Positions 17,675 to 26,561 are shown, counted from the stretch's first letter. The stretch: 64,000 bases of DNA from Ruania albidiflava DSM 18029 (GCF_000421225.1 NZ_ATWL01000002.1:62001-126000); one strand, 5' to 3'. Program-made: numbers and translations. The notes: generated by a model from the letters alone, not told the origin.

Positions 17675-17714
17675 CGACGAAGGGGCGTAGGAGAGATCCT
17701 GCGCCCCTTCGTCG
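17675..17714 (+). terminator. Transcription terminator hairpin after hup
   Basis: Arms 17675-17692 and 17697-17714 form an 18-bp stem with a single T-G wobble and a GAGA tetraloop (17693-17696, GNRA type). It lies 26 bases after the HU stop. There is no U-tract, as is common for actinobacterial terminators. Confidence 0.88.
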
Positions 17715-17839
17715 TGCCGGGGGAGGGGTGTGCGGGTGCTGCGTGCGAGAGCCGGGGATGGCCGGCCGTTCGACACCGATGGGCGGTCGTCGGCCTGAGA
17801 GCGTGTGCGGACTGCCGAGGCGCGCGGGTGCGCGGTGCC

Positions 17840-18826
17840 CTACGCCTGCCGCTCCCGCGCCGCCGCCTGCAGCTCCCGCGCCGCCGCCTGCCGCTCCCGC
17901 GCCTGCGCCACGGCCTCGCGCTCGCGCTTGACCGCCTCCCGTACCCGCTTGGCCGCCTCCCGCGCGGCTTTCTCCGCCTCCCGTCGAGCGGCACGGGCCT
18001 CGCGCACCTTCGGATCTTTGGGGAAGGTGTCGGTCTCGGGAGGTTGCTGCAGGGCCGAGGGCGTCGCGGCCGGGGCTCCCTCGCTGCGTGCCTGGAGGTA
18101 GAGGTCGACGCCGTCGAGGATGCGCTCCAGCCCGAATGCGAGCGGGTCACTCTCGGCGGTGAACACGCCGGCGTCGATCGCCACGCGCAGGTGCGGGAAC
18201 TGCTCGGCGGTGACCAGCTGGCCGATCACCTCCGCCACCTGGCGGTCCAGCTCGTCCGGGCTGATGCCGGTCTCCCGGGCCTGGTCGGTGTAGCCGTGGT
18301 TGACGATCGCCTGCCACCGTGCGTGCCCGGTCATCAGCAGGAGCACGGCGGTCGCCTCCTGCGCATCCAGCGCGGTGTCCACCAGCAACCCGAGGGCAGC
18401 GTCCATCCAGGCGAGGTTCGCCGGGGTGCTCGGGATGCCGGCGATCGGTAGGTCCAGCAGCCAGGGGTGCGCAGTGTAGACCGCCATCGTCTCGTCGTGC
18501 CAGCGGACGAGACCCTCGCGCCATCCGGTCGCCTCGGTGATGCTCAACGGGGGAGCCCCGAGCGCCTCCTCACCCATCAGCAGCAGCAGGTCGTCCTTGC
18601 TGGTCACGTAGCGGTACAGCGACATCGTGGTGAAGCCGAGCTGCTTCGCCACCGCGGACATGGACACAGCACCCAGCCCGTCGGAGTCGGCGATCTCGAC
18701 GGCGGCGTCCACGATCCGTTCCAGGCTCAGCTCCCGCTTGGGTCCCCGTTGCTGCGGGTGGGCGGCCACCCCCCAGGCCAGGGCCAGGCCACGGGGCAGC
18801 TCTACCTCGTCCAGGTCTGGGTCCAT
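17840..18826 (-). CDS. TetR-family regulator with long Ala/Arg/Glu coiled-coil tail
   Basis: 328 residues, longer than typical TetR regulators (about 200-220). The helix-turn-helix is at about residues 30-75: RIVDAAVEIADSDGLGAVSMSAVAKQLGFTTMSLYRYV split over the DNA-binding helices. A TetR_C_1-type ligand domain follows to about 255. The last 55 or so residues are an Ala/Arg/Glu-rich coiled coil, with the DNA repeat at 17850-17909. It is divergent from the DrrAB-like exporter and probably represses it. The ATG at 18826 was chosen because the longer open frame overlaps the exporter gene. Confidence 0.88.
   Translation of the reverse strand: MDPDLDEVELPRGLALAWGVAAHPQQRGPKRELSLERIVDAAVEIADSDGLGAVSMSAVAKQLGFTTMSLYRYVTSKDDLLLLMGEEALGAPPLSITEATGWREGLVRWHDETMAVYTAHPWLLDLPIAGIPSTPANLAWMDAALGLLVDTALDAQEATAVLLLMTGHARWQAIVNHGYTDQARETGISPDELDRQVAEVIGQLVTAEQFPHLRVAIDAGVFTAESDPLAFGLERILDGVDLYLQARSEGAPAATPSALQQPPETDTFPKDPKVREARAARREAEKAAREAAKRVREAVKREREAVAQARERQAAARELQAAARERQA
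17850..17909. repeat. Three tandem 21-bp units coding a heptad repeat
   Basis: Two full 21-bp units plus 18 bases of a third, each built on GCTCCCGCGCCGCCGCCTGC-like sequence, encode ARERQAA/ARELQAA/ARERQA at the extreme C-terminus of the TetR protein. Probably a slippage-prone segment. Confidence 0.75.
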
Positions 18827-18847
18827 GCACCCCAGCCTAGTTCTGTT

Positions 18848-18897
18848 TATGGCGTAGACAAGTTGGTGTACAACGCAGACAGTGTATGGCGTACACA
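18848..18897. promoter_or_regulatory. TetR operator candidates upstream of the DrrAB-like exporter
   Basis: TATGGCGTA(G/C)ACA occurs at 18848-18860 and 18885-18897, 37 bp apart. The second lies within a perfect dyad GTGTA-TGGCG-TACAC (18882-18896). All sit between the divergent TetR and exporter starts, so binding could block both promoters. Confidence 0.6.
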
Positions 18898-18917
18898 GGC
18901 GTTGGGAGGGAGTTGTC

Positions 18918-19868
18918 ATGAACGTAGCGATCGAGGTGAGCGGACTGCACAAGGCGTTCGGCGCCGTCGACGTGCTCGCGGGCATCGACCTGAGCGTGCG
19001 GCGCGGCACTGTGCACGCCCTGCTCGGCCCGAACGGTGCGGGCAAGACCACGCTGGTGCACATCCTGGCGACGCTGGTGCGCCCGGATGCCGGCACCGCG
19101 CGGATCGCCGGCGCCGACCTGCTCGCCGAACCGGCTCAGGTGCGCCGGCGGATCGCGCTGACCGGGCAGTCCGCTGCGGTCGATGACGTACTCACCGCTG
19201 CGGAGAACCTGCGGATGATGGCCCGGCTGCGCGGGCTGCGCGGCCGGGCTGCGCGGCGGCGGGCAGCGGAGCTGATCGAGCGGTTCGGCCTGGTCGAGGC
19301 GGCTGGTCGCAGGGTGAAGACGTTCTCCGGCGGGATGCGGCGCCGTCTCGACCTGGCCCTCAGCCTGGTGGTCGCCGCGGACGTGGTGTTCCTCGACGAA
19401 CCGACCACCGGGCTCGACCCGCGCAGCCGGCGCGAGCTCTGGGAAGTGATCGGTGGGCTGCGCACCAGCGGCACCACCGTGCTGCTGACCACGCAGTACC
19501 TCGAGGAGGCCGACGAGCTTGCCGACCGGGTGTCCATCCTCGGCGGCGGGTCGATCGTGGCAGAGGGGACCCCCGCCGAGCTCAAGCGCACGGTGGGGGA
19601 GGAGCGGGTGGAGCTGCGGGACCATTCCGGAGCGCTGCTGCACGCCGAACCCACCGACGGCAACTCCGCCGGGCTGCGCCGCGCCCTGGACGTGATCGAC
19701 CGGCTCGGCCTCACCGGCGAGCTGGTGGTGCGCCGGCCGAGCCTGGACGATGTGTTCTTCGCCCTCACCGAGACGGCCTCCGGCTCCGGGACCAGCCCGG
19801 ACGGTGCCAGCGGCCCGGCTGCTCCCCCCACCCGGCCGCTGGCCGCTACCGGAAGGACCCCGCGATGA
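18918..19868 (+). CDS. ABC exporter ATP-binding protein, DrrA-like
   Basis: 316-residue ATPase of the daunorubicin-resistance (DrrA) subfamily. Walker A GPNGAGKTT, signature FSGGMRRRLD, Walker B VVFLDEPTTGLD and the C-terminal extension typical of DrrA/CcmA proteins (residues about 225-290, with RPSLDDVFFALT). It ends in a low-complexity Ser/Gly/Pro tail. ATG 18918 follows GGGAGGGAG. Overlaps the permease gene as ATGA. Likely efflux of a hydrophobic drug or lipid, controlled by the divergent TetR protein. Confidence 0.92.
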   Translation: MNVAIEVSGLHKAFGAVDVLAGIDLSVRRGTVHALLGPNGAGKTTLVHILATLVRPDAGTARIAGADLLAEPAQVRRRIALTGQSAAVDDVLTAAENLRMMARLRGLRGRAARRRAAELIERFGLVEAAGRRVKTFSGGMRRRLDLALSLVVAADVVFLDEPTTGLDPRSRRELWEVIGGLRTSGTTVLLTTQYLEEADELADRVSILGGGSIVAEGTPAELKRTVGEERVELRDHSGALLHAEPTDGNSAGLRRALDVIDRLGLTGELVVRRPSLDDVFFALTETASGSGTSPDGASGPAAPPTRPLAATGRTPR

Positions 19869-20662
19869 CCGCCCTGACGCCCACAGCACCCTCGGCCGCC
19901 CACCGGCTCCCCGGCACCGAGGAGGCGGTGTTCATCGGCCGCAGCCTGCGCCACAGCCTGCGCAACGTGGACGCTCTGCTGATGGCGATCATGCTGCCGG
20001 TGATGCTGATGCTGTTGTTCGTCTACGTGTTCGGCGGCGCCTTCGACCCGAGCGGGGGTTACGTGAACTACGTGGTACCGGGCATCATCCTGCTCTGCGC
20101 CGGATTCGGGGCCTCCTCCACGGCTGTCGACGTGGCCGGGGACAAGACCTCCGGGATCATGGATCGGCTGCGCACCCTGCCGATCCGCAGCTGGGCCGCC
20201 GTGACCGGGCACGTCGTGGCCAGCCTGGTGCGCAACCTGCTCGCCACCGCAGTGGTGGTCGGGGTGGCGCTGGCGATCGGCTTCCGGCCGAGCGCCGGTC
20301 CCGGGCAGTGGCTGCTGGCGATCGCATTGATCGCGGTGTACATCCTGGCCATCACCTACTTGTTCGCCGCGATCGGCCTGGTCACGGGCAGCCCGGAGGC
20401 GGCCAACGGGTACGGGTTCGTGCTGCTCTTCCTGCCCTACCTGTCGACGGCGTTCGTCGGCGCGGACACGTTGCCCACCTGGCTGCGGGGGTTCGCCGAG
20501 CACCAGCCGATCACCCCGGTCATCGAGACGGTCCGGGCGCTGCTGATGGGCACCTCGGCCGGTTCGGCGCCGGTCCTGGCCCTGGCCTGGTTGGCCGGGA
20601 TCCTCGCGGTGGCGGTGGTCTGGTCGGTACTGAGCTTCCGGCGACAGGCCGGCCGACGATGA
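19865..20662 (+). CDS. ABC-2 type exporter permease, DrrB-like
   Basis: 265-residue membrane subunit with six predicted helices. It shows LLMAIMLPVMLMLLFVYVFGGA, NYVVPGIILLCAGFG, DKTSGIMDRLRTLPI (the ABC-2 conserved loop) and FLPYLSTAFVGADTLPTWLR. It pairs with the upstream ATPase (4-base overlap) to form the complete exporter and overlaps the following acetyltransferase gene. Confidence 0.92.
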   Translation: MTALTPTAPSAAHRLPGTEEAVFIGRSLRHSLRNVDALLMAIMLPVMLMLLFVYVFGGAFDPSGGYVNYVVPGIILLCAGFGASSTAVDVAGDKTSGIMDRLRTLPIRSWAAVTGHVVASLVRNLLATAVVVGVALAIGFRPSAGPGQWLLAIALIAVYILAITYLFAAIGLVTGSPEAANGYGFVLLFLPYLSTAFVGADTLPTWLRGFAEHQPITPVIETVRALLMGTSAGSAPVLALAWLAGILAVAVVWSVLSFRRQAGRR

Positions 20663-21306
20663 GTATCGAAGTGGTGCGGGCTGAGGCTCTGGGCGACCGG
20701 GGACGGCGTGCGGCGGCCGCGCTGCTCGCCCGCGGCTTCGCCGAGGACTTCGCCGCCATCACCAGCGACCGAGACCGACTGGCCGCCGCGTTCGAGCCGA
20801 TCCTCCTGCCCGAGCACATCTACCTGGCACTGCGCGACGGCCAGCCCGCCGGGATCGCCACGCTCACCGGTGCCGACCAGGAGGTGTTCGCCCCCCGGTG
20901 GGCACTGCTGCGCCGTCGGCTCGGAGTCCTGCGGGGCACAGTGCTGCACGTGGTGGTACGCATCTGGTTCATGGGCGGTGATCCGGACGGCGTCCCGGGC
21001 CGGGCAGAGATCGGGTCGGTCGCGACCGACCCGGAGCACCGGGGCCGTGGTGTGGCCACAGCGCTGATCCGGCACCTGGTGGAGGACTCCGCCCACCGGG
21101 TGTACGTGCTGCGTGACATCAAGGACACCAACGAGGCAGCACTGAGCGTGTACCGCAGGCTCGGCTTCGTCGAGTACACCCGCCGCAAGGCCCGCTTCTC
21201 CCGGCGCGCCGGGTTCTCCGCGTACGTCTCGATGAGGCGGGTGGGAGCCGGCAGCTCCCAGACCGAGGCAGCAGCTGGGCCGGACCGGGGCGCGCACGAG
21301 GGGTGA
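20659..21306 (+). CDS. GNAT-family N-acetyltransferase
   Basis: 215 residues. The acetyl-CoA binding motif is IGSVATDPEHRGRGVATALI (about residues 115-135), and the C-terminal NEAALSVYRRLGFVEY is typical of GNAT proteins. It starts four bases inside the permease stop (ATGA), so it is the third gene of the exporter operon. It could acetylate the exported compound, giving a second resistance layer; this is inference from position. Confidence 0.88.
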   Translation: MSIEVVRAEALGDRGRRAAAALLARGFAEDFAAITSDRDRLAAAFEPILLPEHIYLALRDGQPAGIATLTGADQEVFAPRWALLRRRLGVLRGTVLHVVVRIWFMGGDPDGVPGRAEIGSVATDPEHRGRGVATALIRHLVEDSAHRVYVLRDIKDTNEAALSVYRRLGFVEYTRRKARFSRRAGFSAYVSMRRVGAGSSQTEAAAGPDRGAHEG

Positions 21307-21356
21307 GTGGGCCTGTCCAGACAGCAGCACGCCGTCAGGCTTCGTACACTGGGACC

Positions 21357-21701
21357 ATGAGCGAGCCGATTCCTCCCACCGAGCCCCAGGAGACCGAACG
21401 CCTGTCCTCCGGGGCGGGAACCGACGTCCTGGAGCGGGAAGAGGTCCGCGAAGAGGCCTCGCCGGGTGACGGCGACCGGTACGCGCACTACGTGAAGAAG
21501 GAGAAGATCACCGCGGCAGCCGTCTCCGGTGCCCCGGTGGTAGCCCTCTGCGGCAAGGTCTGGACCCCGAACCGAGACCCCAGCAAGTTCCCGGTCTGCC
21601 CCGCGTGCAAGGAGATCTACGAAGGACTGACCGGTGGTGGCGGGGACGACTCCTCCTCCGGAAAGGGCCGCGGGTTCTTCGGCTTCGGCTCCAAGAAGTG
21701 A
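21357..21701 (+). CDS. DUF3039 protein
   Basis: 114 residues of actinobacterial DUF3039. The conserved core is RYAHYVKKEKITAAAVSGAPVVALCGKVW..CPACKEIYEGL, with Cys residues in LCGK and CPAC that may bind zinc. A Gly/Ser/Lys-rich tail follows. Function unknown. It overlaps the helicase gene as GTGA, a pairing conserved in actinobacteria, which suggests linked roles in nucleic-acid metabolism. Confidence 0.9.
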   Translation: MSEPIPPTEPQETERLSSGAGTDVLEREEVREEASPGDGDRYAHYVKKEKITAAAVSGAPVVALCGKVWTPNRDPSKFPVCPACKEIYEGLTGGGGDDSSSGKGRGFFGFGSKK

Positions 21702-23524
21702 TCGGGCCGGACTCACCGGCCGCCACAGCTCACCCACCGACCGCCGCCGCACCGGCGGCGGGGTCCACGAGCGCGGCCTCCAACCTGCCCCCGGCCTACC
21801 CCGCCCGCGCGCCGTGGGGCACCGCCCCCGCATTGCGCGCCTGGCAGGCCGCCGCCCTGGAGCAGTACCTGGAACGCGCGCCTCGGGACTTCCTCGCCGT
21901 GGCCACCCCGGGCGCCGGGAAGACCACGTTCGCCCTCCGGGTGGCCACCGAGCTGCTGCAGGCACGGGTGGTGCGCCGGGTCACCGTGGTCGCTCCGACC
22001 GAGCACCTGAAGACCCAGTGGGCGGATGCCGCCGGTCGGGTGGGCATCCGGATCGACCCGAACTTCCGCAACGCCCAGGGTCGGCACGGGTCGGCCTACG
22101 ACGGGGTGGCGCTCACCTATGCACAGGTCGCAGCGAACCCGAACCTGCACCGGGCGCGCACCCAGGCCGCGCCCACGCTGGTGATCCTGGACGAGGTGCA
22201 CCACGGCGGTGACGCGCTCTCCTGGGGGGATGCCGTGCGGGAGGCGTTCGACCCGGCGCGGCGGCGGCTGTCCCTGACCGGTACGCCGTTCCGCTCGGAC
22301 ACCGCGCCGATCCCGTTCATCACCTACGCTCCCGACGCCGACGGCATCCGCCGCTCCCAGCCGGACTACACCTACGGCTACGGCGACGCGCTGCGCGACC
22401 ACGTGGTCCGGCCGGTGATCTTCATGTCCTACTCCGGGCAGATGCGCTGGCGCACCAAGACCGGTGAAGAGGTCAGCGCACGGCTGGGTGAACCACTCAC
22501 CAAGGACCTGGTGAACCAGGCCTGGCGCACCGCGCTGGACCCGGAGGGGGAGTGGATCCCCTCGGTGCTGGCGGCGGCGGACAAGCGCCTGACCGAGGTG
22601 CGCCGGCACGTGCCGGACGCCGGCGGGCTGGTGATCGCCACCGACCAGACCAAGGCCCGAGCCTATGCCGCGCACCTGCGCCGGGTCACCGGGCAGGCGC
22701 CGGTGGTGGTGCTCTCCGACGACGACGGCGCCTCGCACCGGATCGAGGAGTTCGCCGCCGGCGACCAGCGCTGGATGGTGGCGGTGCGGATGGTCTCCGA
22801 GGGGGTGGACGTGCCCCGGCTGGCGGTCGGGGTATATGCCACCTCGGCCGCCACACCGCTGTTCTTCGCCCAGGCCGTGGGCAGGTTCGTGCGCGCCCGC
22901 AAGCGCGGGGAGACCGCCTCGATCTTCCTGCCGTCGGTGCCGAACCTGCTGGCGCTGGCCGCCGAGCTGGAGACCGAACGGGACCACGCCCTGGACCGAG
23001 CTGGGCGCGCCGAGGCCGACGAGGGCCTGTTCTCCGCAGAGGACGACGAGCTCGCCCGGGCGCGCCGTGCGGAGAAGGCCAGCGACGAGCTGATGTTGCC
23101 CGGCTTCGAGGCGCTGGAGGCGCAGGCCTCCTTCGACAAGGTGCTCTACGACGGCGGCGAGTTCGGGCTCGGCGGGGACGTCGGCTCCGCCGAGGAGCAG
23201 GAGTACCTGGGGATCCCCGGGCTGCTGGACGCCGACCAGGTGGCCACGCTGCTGCGCTCCCGGCAAGCCGACCAGGTGGCCGCCCGGCGCCGGAACGGGC
23301 AGCCGGACGCGGCCCCGGTGGACGACCACCGGGTGGTGGCCGAGCTGCGCAAAGAGCTGAACGCGCTGGTCAAGGCCTGGGCCCGCCGTTCGGGCACCCC
23401 GCACGGAGTGGTGCACACCCGGCTTCGGGAGCAGTCCGGCGGTGGGGAGGTGGCCACCGCGTCGGCCGAGCACCTGCGGAGCCGGATCTCCACGGTGCGC
23501 CGGTGGTTCGTCGGCAAGAAGTAG
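21698..23524 (+). CDS. DEAD/DEAH-box helicase (superfamily 2)
   Basis: 608-residue ATP-dependent helicase. Motif I ATPGAGKTT, motif Ia VVAPTEHLKTQW, motif II LDEVHH (DEVH), motif III LTGTPFRSD, motif V VSEGVDVP and motif VI QAVGRFVRARKRGE. The long C-terminal region (about 430-608) is charged and lacks a domain I can name. The GTG at 21698 overlaps the DUF3039 stop; this start gives a low-complexity Ala/Pro leader of about 25 residues. RNA or DNA substrate is unknown. Confidence 0.93.
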   Translation: MIGPDSPAATAHPPTAAAPAAGSTSAASNLPPAYPARAPWGTAPALRAWQAAALEQYLERAPRDFLAVATPGAGKTTFALRVATELLQARVVRRVTVVAPTEHLKTQWADAAGRVGIRIDPNFRNAQGRHGSAYDGVALTYAQVAANPNLHRARTQAAPTLVILDEVHHGGDALSWGDAVREAFDPARRRLSLTGTPFRSDTAPIPFITYAPDADGIRRSQPDYTYGYGDALRDHVVRPVIFMSYSGQMRWRTKTGEEVSARLGEPLTKDLVNQAWRTALDPEGEWIPSVLAAADKRLTEVRRHVPDAGGLVIATDQTKARAYAAHLRRVTGQAPVVVLSDDDGASHRIEEFAAGDQRWMVAVRMVSEGVDVPRLAVGVYATSAATPLFFAQAVGRFVRARKRGETASIFLPSVPNLLALAAELETERDHALDRAGRAEADEGLFSAEDDELARARRAEKASDELMLPGFEALEAQASFDKVLYDGGEFGLGGDVGSAEEQEYLGIPGLLDADQVATLLRSRQADQVAARRRNGQPDAAPVDDHRVVAELRKELNALVKAWARRSGTPHGVVHTRLREQSGGGEVATASAEHLRSRISTVRRWFVGKK

Positions 23525-23577
23525 TCCGCGAGCCCGCTCCTCGCCACCCCGCTTGCCCCTCCACCCCCCCTCCGTTC

Positions 23578-24057
23578 GGCTGAAACGATGCAGGCGATAC
23601 TTCCCGCGCGGGGTCGTGCCCGCGGGTATCGACCTGGTGCAGGAAGTGCTTCGCGATGGTCGGTGGCACCGCCGAGGCTCTCGGTCTGCTGGCGGCGGTC
23701 GCGCTGACTGTGCTGGTGGCGCGCCAGCGACGCCGTGCGATGGTCGCACCGATGCTGGCGGCGGCCGCCATGCTCGGCACGCTGCTTGCCTACTGGTTCG
23801 GCAACCGGCCGGTGAACGCGCTGATCGTCGGGTGGACGCCGGACACGCTGCCGGCGGACTGGTCCGCCTACCGAGCCACCTGGGAGACGGCGCACGCGAT
23901 CTCCGCGGGGCTCGCGGCCGTGGCGTTCGCCGCACTGCTGGCGCTGCTCTGGTCTCCGGTCGCCGGAGCCAGGCGGACGCCGGCGATACCTGGCCCGCCG
24001 GGCCGATGACGCAGAGCACGACCGCACGCAGGAAGTATCGCCTGGATCGATTCAGCC
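23578..24057. repeat. Inverted repeat pair flanking a small membrane gene
   Basis: Arms 23578-23604 and 24031-24057 are inverted copies of 27 bases with two mismatches; a weaker match continues inward for about 30 more bases on each side. The left arm lies 53 bases after the helicase stop; the right arm overlaps the stop codon of pncB. Between them is one small membrane-protein gene. No target-site duplication or transposase is visible. Confidence 0.7.
23656..24009 (+). CDS. Small membrane protein, DUF1772-like
   Basis: 117 residues with three hydrophobic segments (about residues 5-22, 30-48 and 84-105). The stretch GNRPVNALIVGW..LPADWSAYRATWETAH resembles the conserved centre of DUF1772/anthrone-oxygenase-like membrane proteins, which usually have four helices, so it may be shortened. 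A good ribosome site (AGGAAG) precedes ATG 23656. It lies between inverted repeats, unlike its core-genome neighbours, so may be an insertion. Confidence 0.6.
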   Translation: MVGGTAEALGLLAAVALTVLVARQRRRAMVAPMLAAAAMLGTLLAYWFGNRPVNALIVGWTPDTLPADWSAYRATWETAHAISAGLAAVAFAALLALLWSPVAGARRTPAIPGPPGR

Positions 24058-25425
24058 CGGCAGGGGGATGTGCGTGGTGGGGATGGCGGGGTCCCCGCTC
24101 GACAGCCGGCGTGAGTGCGGGGCCAGCTCGGCGCGGGAGGCCGCGTGCCGTGCCGCGGCCCGGCGCACGCCCTCGGCACCGGTGGTGCCCGGCTGCACCA
24201 TCCCGTCCCGCACCAGCGGCACCAGCAGCGCCCGCAGATCCTCGTCCTCGGGCTGCCAGTCCGCTGCGGCCCCAGCCACCACGAGCTCCTCGCTGGCCCG
24301 CCCGGAGGGCTCCAACCGCCGGGCCGCGCTCTTCCGCCCGCCGACGCTCGCCTTGGCCGCCGAGGCCTTCTGCACCGGTTCCATCCGACCGTCAGCGCCC
24401 TCCCGGAGCACCAGCTTGTAGACCATCCCGCAGGTGGGCGCCCCGGAGCCGGTGACCACCGAGGTGCCCACCCCGTAAGAGTCCACCGGGGCCACCGCCA
24501 GGGAGGCGATCGCATACTCGTCCAGGTCGGAGGAGACCACGATCTTGGTGCCCGCTGCCCCCAGGGAGTCCAGCTGCTCGCGCACCTCCCGGGCTACCTG
24601 GGCCAGGTCGCCAGAGTCCAACCGCACCGAGTCCAGCTCGGTGCCTGCGGCGGCGATCGCCCGGCGCACCCCCTCGGCGATGTCGTAGGTGTCCACCAGC
24701 AGCGTGGTCTGGGTGCCCAGCGAGGCCACCTGGGAGGCGAAGGCGGACGGTTCGTCGTCGTGCAGCAGCGTGAAGGAGTGCGCCGCCGTGCCGATCGTGG
24801 CCAGTCCCCAGCGGCGGCCGGCCTCCAGGTTCGAGGTCCCGGCGAACCCGGCCACCACCGACGCGCGGGCCGCAGCCGGTGCTGCCTGCTCGTGCGCACG
24901 CCGGCCGCCCATCTCCAGGCACGGCCGGGAACCGGCGGCGCTGGTCATCCTCGAGGCTGCCGAGGCCACGGCCGAGTCGTAGTTGAGGATGGACAGCACC
25001 AACGTCTCCAGCAGCACCCCCTCGGCGAACGAGGACTCCACCACCAGCAGCGGCGAGCCCGGGAAGAACACCTCCCCCTCGGCGTAGCCGTAGATGTCAC
25101 CGGTGAACCGGTAGTTCGCCAGGAAGTCCAGGGTCTGGTCGTTGACCACCTCGCCTTCGCGCAGGTAGTCCAGCTCGGCGTCGGTGAACCGGAACTGCGG
25201 CAGCGCCTCCAGCAGCCGGCCGGTGCCGGCCACCACCCCATAGCGCCGCCCCGGAGGCAGCCGCCGGGTGAACACCTCGAAGACGCACTCCCGCGAGGCG
25301 GTGCCGTCGGCCAGCGCCGCCTGCACCATCGTCAGCTCGTACCGGTCGGTCAGCAGCGCCGTGCTCGTGCTGCTGGTTGCGCCGGTGCTTCCCGTGGGCC
25401 CGGCCATCCGCTCAGACATGCTCAT
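24052..25425 (-). CDS. pncB: Nicotinate phosphoribosyltransferase
   Basis: NAD salvage enzyme making nicotinate mononucleotide from nicotinate and PRPP. 457 residues. It begins with TALLTDRYELTMVQAAL, the family hallmark, and has FAGTSNLEAGRRWGL, GTAAHSFTLLHDDE (catalytic His region), DTYDIAEGV and VRLDSGDL. The ATG at 25425 is followed by another at 25419; either could be used. Convergent with the helicase region and divergent from clpS. Its 3' end lies in the right inverted repeat (24031-24057). Confidence 0.96.
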   Translation of the reverse strand: MSMSERMAGPTGSTGATSSTSTALLTDRYELTMVQAALADGTASRECVFEVFTRRLPPGRRYGVVAGTGRLLEALPQFRFTDAELDYLREGEVVNDQTLDFLANYRFTGDIYGYAEGEVFFPGSPLLVVESSFAEGVLLETLVLSILNYDSAVASAASRMTSAAGSRPCLEMGGRRAHEQAAPAAARASVVAGFAGTSNLEAGRRWGLATIGTAAHSFTLLHDDEPSAFASQVASLGTQTTLLVDTYDIAEGVRRAIAAAGTELDSVRLDSGDLAQVAREVREQLDSLGAAGTKIVVSSDLDEYAIASLAVAPVDSYGVGTSVVTGSGAPTCGMVYKLVLREGADGRMEPVQKASAAKASVGGRKSAARRLEPSGRASEELVVAGAAADWQPEDEDLRALLVPLVRDGMVQPGTTGAEGVRRAAARHAASRAELAPHSRRLSSGDPAIPTTHIPLPG

Positions 25426-25501
25426 ACGGTACTGGTCGCCCGGACCCCGGTGAGCCGTGCTGGACCGGTGAGCTGCGCCGTCGCGCACCACCGAGCACAA
25501 G

Positions 25502-25541
25502 GTCGAGCAAGACCGGGCACCGGTGCCCGATCTCGATCGAC
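25502..25541. promoter_or_regulatory. Imperfect 40-bp palindrome between pncB and clpS
   Basis: Arms 25502-25521 and 25522-25541 are complementary at 17 of 20 positions with no loop. The centre is the perfect CGGGCACCGGTGCCCG. It sits in the 193-bp divergent promoter region. It could be an operator or cruciform; no regulator is implicated. Confidence 0.5.
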
Positions 25542-25618
25542 GCTGCTGGTGGGACGGGTCGGGGCGAGCTTCGCCGTCGAGCCCGCGTCTGCGCCCGGCC
25601 CTGGTTAGGGTGTGGAGC

Positions 25619-25924
25619 ATGCCCGCTGCACCGGTTCCCGTCGGCTCCCCGGACGTCGACACGCACACCACGATCGAACCCGACCGACCGTGGCTGACCA
25701 TCGTGTGGAACGACCCGGTGAACCTGATGAGCTATGTGGCGCACGTGTTCCGCAGCTACTTCGGCTACTCCGAGGAGAAGGCCACCACCCTGATGCTCCA
25801 GGTGCACCACGAGGGCCGCAGCGTGGTCTCCTCCGGCTCCCGGGAGAAGATGGAGATCGACGTGCAGGCGATGCACTCCTACGGGCTGTGGGCCACCCTC
25901 GCCCAGGACGGCGACCCGCTGTGA
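25619..25924 (+). CDS. clpS: ATP-dependent Clp protease adaptor ClpS
   Basis: 101-residue N-recognin adaptor that delivers N-degron substrates to ClpAP/ClpCP. The core is [42 protein letters not shown], with the NDPVN motif and Asp/His residues that bind the N-terminal residue. The C-terminal segment [20 protein letters not shown] is normal. It overlaps the DUF2017 gene as GTGA and starts the housekeeping block. Confidence 0.97.
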   Translation: MPAAPVPVGSPDVDTHTTIEPDRPWLTIVWNDPVNLMSYVAHVFRSYFGYSEEKATTLMLQVHHEGRSVVSSGSREKMEIDVQAMHSYGLWATLAQDGDPL

Positions 25925-26520
25925 GGGCGTTCCGGCGTCGGCGCGGGGTGTACGTGGCCCAGCTGGAGGGCGACGAGGCGACCATCCTCGCCCGGGTGGT
26001 GGCCGACACCTCCGCGCTGCTCGGCGTGCCGCTGCGTCCCGGGGAGGAGGCCGCGGAGGCGAGCGACCCGCTGGCGCACCTGTCCTGGTCCACCGAGGGG
26101 CTGGAGAGCCCGACCGACCCGGCGCTGGCCCGGCTGCTGCCAGATGCCAGCCGTACCGATGACGAGCTCAGCCAGGAGTTCCGCCGGCTCACCGAGCCCG
26201 AGCTGCGTGCCGCGAAGGTGGCCCGGTTGCGGATGGTCTGGGACGCGTTGCGGGAGTCCACCGGGCAGGTCCGGGTGCCGGCGGACCGGGCGTTGGACTT
26301 CGCGGCCGCGCTGACCGACGTGCGTCTGGTGATCGCCGAACGGCTCGGCATCCGTACCGAGGAGGACGCGGAGCAGGTCCAGGACCGCGTGGCACGCCGC
26401 GATGTGCACCAGGGCCCGGACGAGGACGAGGTGCACCTGGCCCTCGGCATGGTCTACTCCGCGCTCAGCTGGCTGCAGGAGTCCCTGATGCAGGTGATGC
26501 TGCCCACAATGGAGGACTAG
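25921..26520 (+). CDS. DUF2017 protein
   Basis: 199-residue actinobacterial protein of unknown function that regularly follows clpS. It starts at the GTG overlapping the clpS stop. Visible features are an N-terminal segment [23 protein letters not shown], a mid-region rich in acid residues, and [33 protein letters not shown]. The constant clpS linkage suggests a role in regulated proteolysis; this is inference. Confidence 0.93.
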   Translation: MRAFRRRRGVYVAQLEGDEATILARVVADTSALLGVPLRPGEEAAEASDPLAHLSWSTEGLESPTDPALARLLPDASRTDDELSQEFRRLTEPELRAAKVARLRMVWDALRESTGQVRVPADRALDFAAALTDVRLVIAERLGIRTEEDAEQVQDRVARRDVHQGPDEDEVHLALGMVYSALSWLQESLMQVMLPTMED

Positions 26521-26561
26521 GGGAGGCCGCCAAGGCGCCGGTCCGTCTACGCTCGCAGGTG

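Noticed and set aside
21713-24019. 768-codon minus-strand open frame opposite the helicase
   Set aside because: Shadow of helicase motifs; no domain signature.
24052-25425. Extended start of pncB upstream of 25425
   Set aside because: The extra in-frame residues are unlike protein and overlap the promoter region of clpS; the family N-terminus begins just after 25425.
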